From assembly GCA_039707655.1 (NCBI GenBank), contig CM077671.1, positions 369,893,220 to 369,957,219 of the forward strand: a DNA stretch of 64,000 bases. Direction: 5' to 3'. The notes below the pieces were generated by a model. It had not been told where the DNA came from. It was given only the letters and a program-made list of their open reading frames with translations, and searched no databases. The translations under genes and the position numbers were made by a program. Below, one piece after another: positions 22,077 to 33,866 of the stretch; positions within the stretch are counted from its first letter, which is position 1; each line of letters starts with the position of its first letter. This DNA comes from Elymus sibiricus (lineage: Eukaryota; Streptophyta; Magnoliopsida; Poales; Poaceae).

Positions 22077-23539
22077 TTCCTCTGTTCATGATTCAAAGAT
22101 TAAAAATTGACGACAATTAAACCAGGAACTATTCAGCATGGGTTGAGTTTTAGTATGTCGAGGCTTCCTTGAAAAACTACAATATCTCATGTATATGGTG
22201 CGCACTCCCTCACACTAATATGGTGGTGTATTTTGTGGACATTCCTCTCGACAGAAATTCCATCGTCGGTGTTGGCCGCTCCTTCATTCGTCGCCGCGTG
22301 CATTAACAAAATGTGTAGCACACGGGGAAGAAGGAGATAGCAACCCCCACGACAACAGTCGGGATTCTTCCTCTGATATTTCGACCGTCGGTGCTGGTCG
22401 CTTCCCCTCCCTCTATCGCGCATTATACCAATGTATATATCGTGATAAGAAGAAGAGGAAGCGACCCCCATGACAACAGTCGGGATTCCTCCATCAAGAA
22501 CATACTGAAGGTCACACAAGGAGCCCCGACAGACTGAACTACCCTAATAAGCATAAGTCAATTAACATTGCATTGATGGAGTAATGGCATAGAAATGGCC
22601 TATGTTTTGCCGGAATGTCATCTAATTCCTGTTCTACCAAATCACGGGCACTCGATAATTCCTACTTTCTAGCACAAGTCATGCCAAAATTCACAGAAAA
22701 TTTCGGCATGACCTTTTCTAAAAAATAGGACGTATCGAGCGCCTGAAATTTGCCGGAACGGAAATGAATCAACATTCCGGCAAAACATAGGCCACTCGGA
22801 GGTGTTCCCTACAAAATCATAGACACTTGTACAAATAGACAAGCAATACACAAGTCTGCATATCATCATACACATGTACGAGGAGAAGAGAAGGAGGAGG
22901 TGGAAATTTAGCTCACCCCCATGAAAATAATTATTGCCCAATACATTTATATATTGAAAAAATAATTACTTAAAATGCTTAATATATTGCTGGAATACCA
23001 TGTACATTTTCCGAATCAAAGTCCATCACCATGCTAAATTTAAGAGCTTTCTCCCTTGATTGGTCTGACCTTATTAAGTAAAATTGTCACGCTATTTCAT
23101 TACATTTCATTTTGAAACTTACCTTTCTTGCAAAATTTTCTAAATATTATTATTTTTATTGCTAATTGATGTCTAGTATTTCCTTCACTAAATGTAGTAG
23201 AGGTTAAATTACTTTGAAAAACTAATGGCATAACCATAATTTGTGTGCGTATGTTCTTGCCATCATGCAACTCTTCTTATATGATGTTTCATTTCCACTT
23301 TTCGATTGCCAAGCACGATGTTGTTGTCTTTTATTTGGTCTTTGTGTGAGATGTTTGTATGAAGAGATGGTTGTGAGGGAGGGAGGGAAGTGGAGAGAGA
23401 GGAGGGAGGAGCTCCTCGGCGGGCGGCGGCCGTCGTGGGAGGGCGACGGTGGCGGGCGCGGGAGGGCGGCTGGCGGAGAGAGTGGGAGAGTGTGGGCAAA
23501 GGAGAGTGAGGGGTGCGTCTGAGAAAGAGGAGAAGGCAG
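22077..23539. other. Non-coding part of CACTA 2
   Basis: Upstream of the accessory gene. 22220-22500 holds two diverged copies of a block with ACAACAGTCGGGATTC (about 90-130 bp apart). 23360-23520 is a GA- and GC-rich stretch whose open frames (plus 23241-23522, minus 23499-23263) are compositional. No other gene is seen. Confidence 0.5.
22597..22793. repeat. Imperfect 197-bp hairpin with perfect 22-bp outer arms
   Basis: The outer 22 bp (22597-22618, starting GGCCTATGTTTTGCCGGA) are exactly complementary to 22772-22793. Complementarity continues inward imperfectly through GGCATGAC/GTCATGCC near the centre. It is miRNA-precursor-like in shape or a small MITE within CACTA 2. Confidence 0.75.
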
Positions 23540-23905
23540 TCTTAGCAGTAGCGTGGGGCAGGGAGCACGACTATTGGTAATGGGCTTAGGAGTAGCGCGT
23601 TTTGCCGACCAGCGCTACTGCTAAGCGGGGCAGTCAAGCTGGGCCCGTGCTGCCCATAATAGCAGCACGGCTCCACGTCCCGCACTACTACTAGTTGGCT
23701 TACCAATAGCGCGGGAATATATGCAGCGCTGCTATACTGTGCCTAGCACAGGGGCACTGTCTGGCCTGCTTAGTAGTAGCGCTTGTTTCCAACCACGCGC
23801 TACTGCTAAAAATCAGCAGCAGCGCCTGGTTTTTGCCTGTGCTAGCGCGGCCTATTAACCATCGCTACTGATACCTCTCTACATATAGCCTTTTTCCTAG
23901 TAGCG
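23540..23905. repeat. Right subterminal repeats and TIR of CACTA 2
   Basis: AGTAGCGC and GCGCTACT words recur about ten times in both orientations, matching the left end. The terminus at 23886-23905 is complementary to the left terminus at 12980. Confidence 0.82.
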
Positions 23906-23957
23906 TATGGTGCTGCAGGCCGAAGCCGTTGGCAGTTTGTTTTCGGGTGGTTGTACA

Positions 23958-25657
23958 GTGCTTTTCCTATTTGACGCAATCTGCGTCAAGTAGTCGCTCT
24001 TTCGCACAGACCCGACCAAGCTAACGAATGAACTGGGCTGGCCCATCTTAGAAACTAACAATTACACTCATCCGGTTTTGGGAACATTCTGGAAGGTTCC
24101 AGCCCGGTCTTTCCTGTTTTAGGAATATTCTAGAAGGTCAAAGTTTTTTACTGGTTTTTTTACTATTTTTTATTTCTATTTTCTTTTATTTATATTTTTG
24201 TTCAAAATTTTCACAACTTCCACAGAACAAATTGGGGATTTCAACAAATAATTCCGTTTCAAAACTTGTGGGCTAATTTTGAAGAATATTTATGTTTCCA
24301 ATTTATTTTGGAAGATTCAAAAAATGTTCTCACTTTTAAAACTGTTCGCAAATTTAAAAAATTGTTCTTGTTTTAAAATTTTGTTCAGGAGTTAAAAAAA
24401 GATTCCCGTTTCAATAGTTTGTATATGTCAAAAAATGTTCATGTTTTCAAATTTTGTTCCGATGTCTAAAAAACATGTTCTAGTTTTCAAAAATTATTTA
24501 TGATTCCAAATTTTGTTTCGAACATTCAAAAAATGTTCTCATTTTTAAAAATTGTTCATGTTTTAAAATTTTGTTGAGGAGTTTAGAAAAAATTCCCATT
24601 TCGATAATTGTTTGCATATTTCATAAAATGTTTGTGTTTTCATATTTTCCTCCGGACTCTAAAAAACACGTTCTAGTTTTCAAAAATTGTTCGCGTTCCG
24701 AATTTTGGTTTGGAATTTCAAAAAATGTTTTCATTTCGGAAAAAATGTATTGTTTTTTCAAATTTTTCTCCATAATTTCAAAAATGGTGTTTTCTAAATA
24801 ATTGCAATTTAAAAAAATGTTCCCATTTTGAAAAAATGTTTGCGTATTCATTTCTTTGACAGATTTTCAAAAATTTGTTCAGTATTTTCAAAAAATGTTG
24901 CCGTTTTTCAAAAATGTTTGAGTTTAAAAGAAAAATGTTCACAAAATCTAAAAGGTTTTCTATTTCATAAAGAATTCCCCTTTTTTCAAACAATGTTCCA
25001 GTTTTAATAATTGTTTGCATATTTCAAAAAAGGTTCGTGTTTTCAGATTTTGTTCCGGAGTCTAAAAAACATGTTCTAGTTTTCCAAAATTGTTCGCTTT
25101 CCGCATTTTGTTTTGGAATTTGAAAAAATGTTTCTGTTGTGGAAAAAATGTATTGTGTTTTCAAATTTATTTCCATAATTTCAAAATATGGTGTTCTCTA
25201 AAGAATTTGCAATTTAAAAAATGTTCCCATTTTGAAAAATTGTTTTGCGTGTTAAGTTCTTCCCAGATTTTCAAACAAATTGTTCCGCATTTCAAAAAAA
25301 TATTCTCGTTTTTTGAAAATGTTTGAGTTGAAAAGAAAAATGTTCACAAAATCTAAAAGGGTTTGCGTTTCATAAATTTTGCCCTTTTCTCAAATAATGT
25401 TTTGCTTTCAAAATTTCTTAATTGGTTTTGGTTGTTAATTGGTTCGATCCCTACATAACACGACTTTTTTATATGTGGGTATTTTATGATAGCTTACCAC
25501 ATATCCCATGTGGTATAACACGACTTTTTTTTAGGTCTCCACACTCGTGCAAAAGTACCCATTCGCTGCTAGCCGCTAACTTGGGCCGGCCCAGTCGGAT
25601 ATCCTCATGTGCTTGCGGCCGGCAATTTGCCGCAAAGAGCGGCATATAGGACCTCCC
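23958..25657. mobile_element. AT-rich MULE-like non-autonomous element
   Basis: A 1700-bp insert is flanked by GTTGTACA (23950-23957 and 25658-25665). If one mismatch is allowed this is a 9-bp duplication (GGTTGTACA / CGTTGTACA), the Mutator length. The ends are related inverted repeats: TCCTATTTGACGCAATCTGC on the left and TCCTATATGCCGCTCTTTGC read inward from the right. The interior is a dense field of AAAAATGTTC / TTTTCAAAATT words on both strands with no real coding potential. Confidence 0.68.
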
Positions 25658-25721
25658 GTTGTACAACTCTAGTTTGAATGTTCGATATACACCCGCCTGT
25701 TCTCTTGATACTGGTTTCTAT

Positions 25722-26682
25722 TGAAATATGGGGCGGGCTTTAGGCCCATCAAAGAACTTCTGAAAATCTCTAAGGGCCCATGTAAGTGTTATGACAAGGG
25801 GACGGTGGGAAGTTTAGTATCACCCCAAAAGTTGAAGAGGAGTTGGACCTCCTTAGAAGGGATTCTCTTCCACATTCTATTGGAGCTTGAGAAGAGAAGT
25901 GATCCTCACGCACTCCTCCGCCGCTTGCCTCGCCTGGTTGCAGGATTGAGCCATGCCGAGCTCATACCTATGCACTTATTTTTGACGGTCATGAACGGAG
26001 AGTCCGTAACAGACGCATCACGTATCCAAGACGTCGGTTCGTGGGTTGTCATCGACTCGCAGTTGGGTCTAGCCCACATCTCTCCACCCGGACGCACATA
26101 TATATGTGAGGCGTCGGCCAACTCTAGCCACCAAAAACGGATCAGATTTGCTCCACGTGCACCGCCCCCATCATTCCCTTTGATGCTGCTGCCGCTAGCG
26201 ACTCCATCCCGTACACCGCGTACACGGTTGATGGGAGAGCAGGCCTCCGAACCCCCGGCTCTCCAGATCCTGTATGGGAGAGGGGCGATTAGGTTTTTGG
26301 GGAGTGTCTCCTACACGATTGCTCGCTGTTGTTCGTCCACGTGCACTGCATTGTGTATGTCCGTGTCGCCTTCATCATCACCGTGCCCACCGACGACGAA
26401 CGTGCCGCCGTCGAGAAGATCAAAGCCGACAAGAAGGCAACCGAGGACGCTATCGCCGCCGCCGCTGCTGCTACGACCAACTGGCCTAATGGAGGGTATA
26501 ATATGTTTAATCCCTTTATGTTTATTTTTGTTCTAGCAGTACTAGCTATGTGTGTAGATGTGTTTACTATATGCATAGTACAAGCTAGTCTGGTTCGTAA
26601 TCAGTATATCAATAATCTTGTCAATGCCATGATCGTGATTATTTCCTGGATTAATTTAATCAAAAAATTGCCTATTTAATCA
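25722..26682 (+). repeat. 5' LTR of the copia element
   Basis: Starts TGAAATATGGGGCGGGCTTT and ends at ATTGCCTATTTAATCA. It shares GAAGAGAAGTG, AACGGAGAGTCCGTAACAGA and TTAGGTTTTTGGGGAG blocks with the 3' copy. The open frame at 25721-26536 is inside the LTR and is not a gene. Confidence 0.8.
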
Positions 26683-26700
26683 TCAATCCAAAAACCTAAT

Positions 26701-29700
26701 ATGTGTATGCATTTTTCTGCCGATGGCTTTGCCGCTGCACTAAAGCTGGATAAGTTTACCAGTACATATTTTAAACGTTGGCAGACCAAAACCACCTTAT
26801 GACTCACATCTATGAACGTGTTCTGGGTCGTCGGTGTTACTCCCGCGGGAACAAGTGCTCCTGATAAGCAAAAGGCATTTAGGGAGGCTACCACCATCTT
26901 CCTTGGAGCAGTTCTTTGTGTGATCGGAGATAAGTTGGTCGATGCATATTTACATATGCAGGTTGCCAAGGACTTGTGGGAGGCGTTCAAATCTAAGTTC
27001 GGCACAACCTATGTTGCTAGCGAGATGTATGCCATCGAGCAGTTCCACGATTACAAAATGGTCGAGAACCATTCTGTATTGGAACATGCTCATGAGATAC
27101 AATGCATAGTTAAGGAGCTCGAGCTTCTTAACTGTGTTTTACCGGGCAAATTTGTCATGGGTTGCATCATCGCTAAGCTCCCAAATTCCTGGAGGAACTT
27201 AGCTACAACTCTGAAACATCAGAGACGACAATTCTTAGTTGAGGATGTCTTCGGTCATCTCAGTGTTGAGCAGAACTCGTTAGCAAAGGAATCGCATGGA
27301 AAAGGGACCGAGGGAACTTTCGTTGCCAATATGGTACAGAGGGGCTCCAACTCCCACAAGTTCAAGGGAAAGAATAGCAACTTTAAGAAGAAGGGTAAGA
27401 AGACCTTCAATAAGAACAAGAAGGGAGATGGTTGTTTCACTTGTGGTTCAGAGGAACATTGGGCCAACAAGTTCTCAAACAAGTACAAGAAGCCAGGGCA
27501 GGACTCCATGTCTGCCAACATAATTGTGAGCAACAATGAGAGTGGTGCATCTAGGTATGGTAATTTGTTTACTGCATTTTCAGTTTGTCAGTCTACTGAT
27601 TGGTGGGTTAACACGGGTGCAAATATTCATCTGTGTGCTGATATTTCATTGTTTTCTTCTTACCAGGCCACATGTCACGGGTTCGTATTGACGGGAAATG
27701 GCACGAGTGCTTCTGTTCTTGGTGTTGGCACGATTGATCTGAAGTTTACTTCGAGAAGGATCATGCAGCTGAAGAACGTGCAACATGTGCCCGCCATCAA
27801 GAAGAATCTCGTTAGTGGCCCCCTTCTATGTAGAGAAGGGTTTAATTTGGTCTTCGAGTCTAATAAAGTAGTTGTTACTAAATATGGACTTTTTGTTGGA
27901 AACGATTATGAATGCGGAGGTTAGTTCCGCCGTTCCCTCACAGATTTTTGTAATAAAGTCGTGAACAATATTTATTCGAGTGCTAATGAATCTGAAGTTT
28001 GGCATTCATGTCTTTGTCACATTCATTTTAGTGTTACGACACGGCTAGCTAAGTTTAGTTTAATCACGAGTTTCACTTTAGCCAATGGTTTTAAATGCCC
28101 TTTGTGTGTGTAATCTAAGCAACCTCGCAAGCCTCACAAGGCTGCATATGAGAGACACTTGGTCCCATTAGAACTCATACATTCTGCTCTTTGTGAGATG
28201 AATGGTGTGTTGACTAAAGGTGGACAGAAATACTTCATGACATTGATAGATGATTCCACTAGATATTGCTATGTGTATTTGTTAAATACTAAAGATGAGG
28301 CTCTACACTACTTTAAAATCTATAAGGCAGAAGTTCAGAATCAACTTGAAAAGAAAATTAAACAAGTCTAGTCAGATCGTAGTGAAGAGTACTTCTCGAA
28401 TGAGTTTGATTCTTTTTGTGCGGAACACAACATTATTCATGAGAGGACACGTCCCTATTCACCCCAGTCAAACGGGGTTGTCGAACGGAAAAACCTTACT
28501 CTAACTGATTTTGTTAACACCATGTTAGATACCTCGGGTTTATCTAAGGCTTCATGGGGGGAGGCAATACTCAGTTCATGTCATGTCCTGAATAAGGTTC
28601 CGACAAAAGATAATGAGATCACTCCTTTTGAGCAGTGGTCGAAGAGAAGGATGACACTCTCCTACTTACGTATTTGGGGCTGTTTGGCGAAAGTCAATGT
28701 GCCGATTCCCAAAAAGCGTAAGCTTCGACCAAAGACCATGGACTGTGTTAATTTGGCTACACTAAGAAGAGCGTTGGCTATAGATTTGTAGTAGTGAAAT
28801 CTGATTTACCTGACGTGAAGGTCGATACAATTATGGAGTCTAAGGATGCTACATTCTTTGAGGATATTTTTCCTGTGAGAGATATGTAAAGTAGTTCTAG
28901 AGAGGAATCTTAGGAGACTCCTGAGCCTGCCATTCCTATGGAATATTATGAACAAACACATAATGAAAATCTTGAGGAGGATGACAAGGAAACTCTTGGT
29001 AGGGGCAAGAGACAAAGGACTGCAAAGACCTTTGGTGATGATTTTCTCGTGTACCTCATGGATGATAATCTCACTTCTATTTCAGAGGCATATGAATCTC
29101 CATATGCTGACTACTGGAAAGATGCGGTCCATAGCGAGATGGATTTCATCATGGCTAACGAGACATGGGAAATTACTGAACGTCCCTAGGGTTGCAAACC
29201 ATTGGGATGTAAGTGGGTGTTGAAAAAGAAGCTTAGGCCCGATGGTACGATTGAAAAGTAGGCTCGTGGCCAAGGGTTATGCCTATGAAGAAGAAGAAGA
29301 TTTATTCGATACTTATTCACTTGTGGCCAGACTAACCACCATTCGAGTATTACTCTCATTAGCAGCCTCACATGGTCTTCTCGTCTACTAGATGGATGTT
29401 AATACGGCTTTCCTAAACGGAGAGCTAGACAAGGAAATCTACATGCAACAGCCAGCTGGCTTTGTAATAGATTGTCAGGAAGGAAAGGTGTGTAAGTTGC
29501 TGCAATGTTTATATGGCCTGAGATAAGCACCTAAGCAATGGCATGAGAAGTTTAATACAACTCTCATCTGTCGGCTTCCTTGTTAATGAAGCTGACAAAT
29601 GTGTATACTATCTCCATGGTGGGGGCGAAGAAGTTATAATGTACTTGTATGTTGATGACATACTGATATTTGGAACCAACCTCAAAGTGATTGAGGAGGT

Positions 29701-30631
29701 TAAGTCATTCTTATCTCAGAACTTTGAGATGAAGGACGTTTGGGTGGCTGATGTTATCTTGAACATCAAGATATTGAGAAATGATGAGGGTGGGATTACA
29801 CTTCTGCAATCACATTATGTTGAGAATATTTTGAGTCGTTTTGGATATTCGAACTACAAAATTTCTCAAACACCATATGATCCTAGAGTGATCATTCGAA
29901 ATTTTGAAGGCACATCTAAAGATCAATTGAGATATTCTCAAATTATTGGTTCACTCATGTATCTAGCAAGCACAACGAGGCCTGACATCACATTTTTTGG
30001 GAGCAAACTGAGCTGGTTTGTGGCCAATCCAGGTGATGTACGTTGGCATGTTGCTGAAAGAAATATGTGCTATCTTGAAGGTACTATGAACTATGGACTT
30101 CACTATATTGGATACTTGTCGGTACTTGAAGGGTATAGTGATGCGAATTGGATCTCTGATGCTGATGAGATGAAGGACACAACTGGTTATATGTTTACTC
30201 TTGGTGGTGGTGCTGTTTCCTGGAAGTCTTGCAAGCAAAAGATCTTAACGAGATCGACAATGGAAGCAGAATTCACAACATTTGACACATCTGGTGTCGA
30301 AGCAGAATGGCTTCGGGATCTTTTGATGGACTTGCCAGTGGTTGAGAAGCCAGTTCCGACTATCCTTATGAACTATAATAATCAGACAACTATTGTCAAA
30401 GTAAAGAGTTCAAAGGACAACATGAAGTCCAACAAACATATACGAATGAGACTGGAATCTTACAGGCATTTAAGAAACTCCGGAGTGATAGCGTTGGATT
30501 ATATCCAAACGGCTAAGAATTTAGCAGATCCCTTTACTAAAGGGCTATCACGTGTTGTGATAGAAAATGCATCGAGGGAGATGAGTGTGATACCCAAACG
30601 AGTTGCCATCTTGGTAACCCAACCTACATGA
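26701..30631 (+). pseudogene. Copia gag-pol polyprotein, multiply broken
   Basis: Gag starts near 26701 (MHFSADGF) and has a stop near 26803 before LTSMNVFW, then runs to about 27480 with CFTCGSEEHWANKF, a zinc knuckle whose last Cys is Phe. The protease site reads WVNTGAN (Asp to Asn, about 27604). Integrase has the GAG pre-domain (WHSCLCHIH, about 28000), HSALCEMNG where the first catalytic Asp is expected (Ala here), SDRSEEYF (second Asp kept) and NGVVERKN (Glu kept). RT follows with MDVNTAFLNGELDKEIYMQQ (about 29392) and YLYVDDILI (about 29645). RNase H has DANWISDADEMKDTTGYMF and KNLADPFTKG (about 30510). Stops or shifts occur near 27921, 28110, 28370, 28790, 29187, 29262, 29388 and 29523. 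It cannot make a working polyprotein. Confidence 0.9.
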
Positions 30632-31145
30632 TCGGGGATCCCATGAAGTAGGATCTGGGAAAACAAACCAGCGGTGAACCGAGGAGAGTAACTTTACTAA
30701 CCCACTCCGTTGGAGATGCAATAATCTCAAAAAATGTATGGTAGGTTGACTAATGTCTTAATGTGTTCCAAAGCTTATATAAGAAAGATGATATCTTACC
30801 GAGCGATCTTTGGAGGAACACACCTATATGAGCTCGATTGTTGGTCACGGTCTATGAGATTTGGGTGATCTCTAGCAGGCTCATGAATAGGTTAGGAGTG
30901 TGACTAACATGGTCCACCTAAGGGGTTAGCCTTCGGCAACCTAGTACTAGTAATACATGTGGTGACACTTCTTTACACCAAACTGATAATTCAAGGCATA
31001 GTCCATTGTTTAGTTATGAAGGAGTGTAGCTACTTGATCTAGGTGAAGTTCAACATTAACATGTCTTTGTTGAAATATGGGTATATCAAAACAATGATTG
31101 GAACATAGGACAATAATGGGACATCGAGATCTGGCGGTGGATTTT
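30632..31145. other. Copia 3' untranslated internal region
   Basis: This lies between pol and the 3' LTR and has no coding potential. It ends with the purine-rich GATCTGGCGGTGGA that probably served as the polypurine tract. Confidence 0.6.
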
Positions 31146-32123
31146 TGAAATATGGGGTGGGCTTTAGGCCGATCCAACAATTTCTGAAAATCTGTAAAGG
31201 CCAATGTAGGTGTCATGACAAGGGGATGCTGGGATGTTTAGTACCACCCCGGGAGTTGGAGAAGAGGTGGGCCTCCTTATAAGGGATTCTCTTCCATATG
31301 CTATTGGAGCTTGAGAAGAGAAGTGGTCCTCGCGCAATCCTCCTCTGCCGCCTGCCTCGCCACGTCACAACGCGTCTCGGGTTGTGGGATTGAGCCTAGC
31401 CGAGCTCATACCTATGCGCTTATTTTTCCTGTCAGGAACGGAGAGTCCGTAACAGATGCGTCACGTATCTGAGATGTCGGTTCGTGGGACGTCACCGACT
31501 TGGACATGGGTCCAACCCACGTCTCTCCACCCGGACGCACATATAGATGTGAGTCGTCGGCCAACCCTAGCCGCCACGAACAGATTACATGTGCTCCACG
31601 CACATCGCCCCGTCGTTCCCTTTGCTGCTACTACTGCGCATAACTCCATCCCATTCTCCACGTACATGGTCGATGAGAGAGCAGGCCTCCGAAACCCTAC
31701 CTCTCCGAATGTTGTACAGGAAAGGGGCGATTAGGTTTTTGGGGAGCGTCTCCTACACAACTTCTTGCCGCTGTTCGTCCAAGTCCGTTGCATCTTCTAT
31801 GTCGGTGTCCCTTCATCATCACCATGTCCATCGATGCCAAACGTGCCACCGCCGAGAAGATCGAAGCCGACAAGAAGGCAGCCGAGGACGCTGCCGCCGC
31901 CACTGCTGCTGCTACGGCCAACTAGCCTAACAGTGGGTATGACATGTTTAATCCTCTCATGTTTATTTCTGTTCTAGTAGTACTAGCTATGTTCATAGAC
32001 CTTTCTACTATATCCATAGTACAAGCTAGTCTGGATCGTAATCAGTATGTTAGTAATCTTTTCAATGTCGGGATCGTGATTATTTCCAAGATTAATTTAA
32101 TCAAAAAATTGCCTATTTACTCA
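31146..32123 (+). repeat. 3' LTR of the copia element
   Basis: Starts TGAAATATGGGGTGGGCTTT and ends CCTATTTACTCA. It is collinear with the 5' LTR but clearly diverged, with extra sequence near 31360. Confidence 0.8.
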
Positions 32124-32672
32124 ACAGTTTCTTGCACACAGCATGGTGTGGTGAGGATTGAGGATCGAGTTGTTGGATCAGAAACAATGGACGAGGGAGA
32201 ATGGAATGTTCTACGAGCACTTTCAGGAAACCTCAGAGGTGGCGGCCAAGCCGGTCGTGCGAGAGTTCCGTTTCTTGCACCCTCATGTACATATTTTCCT
32301 TCCTATATCATACACTCTCCATCCATCCTATTTTGTACAAATTTGCAATTGAGCTTATCATCTAAGATGACTGATGAGGCAGTAGATAAATTTACTTACA
32401 GCTTTCTGATGCAGGTTGTTGTACTTATTAGATCTTTGGAAATGTAATTCTACTTTTAGCACAATCAATCTTCCTTTGTTCCTAATGTGAGACATGCACC
32501 TCAAATTCGTTATGCAACTGCAAGATCAATCGATCTAGCAGCCTAGCACCGATGATGCATGCATGTTTGCAGCACAGTATTGTAAAGATACATAGAGTTT
32601 GATGGGTTGTGTGAAACTGGTTATATATGCTTACTAGATCTCTTATGTGTTCACAACGTAGGAACAAGTTTA
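32124..32672 (+). other. Non-repetitive stretch with a possible host exon (32165-32291)
   Basis: In one plus frame about 42 codons read like real protein (ELLDQKQWTREN, then MFYEHFQETSEVAAKP and VVREFRFLHPH) and end at a GT (CTCATGTACAT) that could be a 5' splice site. Upstream a TGA lies in the same frame and an AG acceptor (TTGCACACAG, about 32141) is available. I do not recognise the family. The remainder (32300-32672) shows nothing specific. It is a candidate single-copy remnant between elements. Confidence 0.3.
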
Positions 32673-32887
32673 GGGCTCCTTTGATTCAAAGGAATTCTAT
32701 AGGATTTCTGGAAGATTGAAATCCTGAGGAATTTTTCTTATGTTGGTCCTTTGATTCATATGATTAGGTCCCATAGGAATTTTTCCTACGGAATCTTTTG
32801 TACTACCTTTCATAGGAAGTCTAACATCCACTCCAACCTATTTTAACAATTCTTATGTTTACAAAATTCTGCAAATCAAAGAGGCCC
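32673..32887. mobile_element. Tourist-like MITE (PIF/Harbinger type)
   Basis: A 215-bp element starts GGGCTCCTTTGATTCAAAGG and ends AAATCAAAGAGGCCC. It is bordered by TTA on the left and TAA on the right, consistent with a TWA-type target. The AAAGGAATTCTATAGGATT interior is typical of grass Tourist elements. Confidence 0.85.
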
Positions 32888-33606
32888 TAACATGCTTTGG
32901 TACGCATATTCTTCAAACAGGAGAAAAGAAAGAAAGAAACAGAGTAGCATTCTATCCATATGTGCTTGATGACATGGCTTTCTTTTGAAATTGAAAGGGA
33001 TAACTAGGACAATAGGGGTTCAGAAAATTCCATTAGTGTCACTAGGCAACCCGAAGGTAATGTTATGGAGGAATGGACTCCCTGAAATAAGGTTGTTTGT
33101 TTCGGCGATAGTTGGGGTGATTCGAAGCCAACTGAAGCTGAAACAAACAAGACTAAGATTTCGCACAGAAAAACAAGACTACGACTCGGACACCCAAATC
33201 GGAAAAGTAGAGGTGAATACTAAGGGATTGTCTATATGTTGTATCGATGAGCCTGCCCCCCAGCTTACATAACATACCAGGGGTCCTAGGACTACAGATC
33301 CTAGTCGGCTATGCAAGGGTAATAGAGTGCTTCACGGCTCCCGTATCTTCAGCTTGTATTGCAAGTCTTATAAATTCTATCGTATAAAAGCCATGGGCCG
33401 CCCAATGTGTCCTAGGATGGAAGCGACCTAGGGGTCATCAGTCCGTCCCACCAGGCTGGGAACCAACATGGTGAGAGATCACTGGGCTAGGACACTGTCA
33501 GTAGCCCCCGAACCGGTCTTTAAGGTTGGCCGCACCTCAGGCACCTATGAGTTGCACGCCGTCTTCAGCTGCCGAGGTTGCATCTGGTTCAACAAAGCCT
33601 TTCTAA
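32888..33606 (+). repeat. Probable gypsy LTR fragment (about 33260-33606), target of the large MULE
   Basis: From about 33260 the sequence (CCCCAGCTTACATAACATAC, AGGGGTCCTAGGACTAC, AGCCCCCGAACCGG) resembles LTRs I recall from Triticeae gypsy elements. No matching partner lies in the window. 32888-33259 is unassigned. CCTTTCTAA at 33598-33606 is the left copy of the MULE target duplication. Confidence 0.45.
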
Positions 33607-33716
33607 GATTTTTTTTGTAACTAGCAGCGTATTTAAAGCAATTTCGAAAATTAGCAGGCCTTACACGTAAATTGCAAAAATAGCACCCCGTCGGTCAACA
33701 GTAGACCGAAAAGGTA
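33607..33716 (+). repeat. Left 110-bp TIR of the large MULE
   Basis: Starts GATTTTTTTTGTAACTAGCA and contains AAATTGCAAAAATAGCACCC. It matches the complement of 44127-44236 at about 107 of 110 positions. Confidence 0.95.
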
Positions 33717-33866
33717 GTTTTCGGTCAACCGTAGGCCAAAGAGGCCTCTTCGGCGTTCCGTGGGCCGAAAACAATGTTCGGTGGGCCGAAGACTGGGTTG
33801 TCGGTGCATCTTCGGTCAGCCCGCGACCGAAGAGGTCTTCGGCCAACCGTTGGCCGAAAACGGTGG
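33690..33866. repeat. Left subterminal palindromic motif array of the MULE
   Basis: Variants of a palindrome with 10-bp arms, TTCGGCCAAC and GTTGGCCGAA around one base (best copy about 33839-33860), recur about six times, starting inside the TIR. Related copies lie at the other end. They are probable binding sites for the transposase or another element-encoded protein; binding is inferred. Confidence 0.7.

Larger units (their letters stand above)
12980..23905 (-). mobile_element. CACTA transposon 2, both ends and 3-bp TSD present, non-autonomous
   Basis: The left end CACCACTAGAGAAAAGTCTA (12980) pairs with the right end, which reads CGCTACTAGGAAAAAGGCTA on the minus strand (23905): 15 of 20 identical. 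The 3-bp duplication TAT flanks it (12977-12979, 23906-23908). Without the nested Athila-type element the CACTA is about 3.6 kb. It has AGTAGCGC / GCGCTACT subterminal repeats and one accessory gene, but no tnp2 transposase, so it must have relied on a transposase in trans. Confidence 0.87.
25722..32123 (+). mobile_element. Ty1/copia retrotransposon, two LTRs, decayed
   Basis: Two LTRs of 961 and 978 bp in direct orientation bracket a gag-pol region in copia order (gag, protease, integrase, RT, RNase H). No convincing target duplication is seen (TCTAT before, ACAGT after), so a border may have eroded or an unequal event occurred. LTR divergence and many stops indicate an old copy. Confidence 0.85.

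Noticed and set aside
23241..23522. Gly/Arg/Glu-rich open frames in CACTA 2
   Set aside because: They sit in a GA-rich stretch with both strands open, typical of base composition.
25721..26536. 271-codon open frame
   Set aside because: It lies inside the copia 5' LTR and the 3' LTR copy breaks it with stops.
25722..32123. Clean 5-bp target duplication for the copia element
   Set aside because: TCTAT before and ACAGT after do not match at the best LTR borders, so no TSD is claimed.
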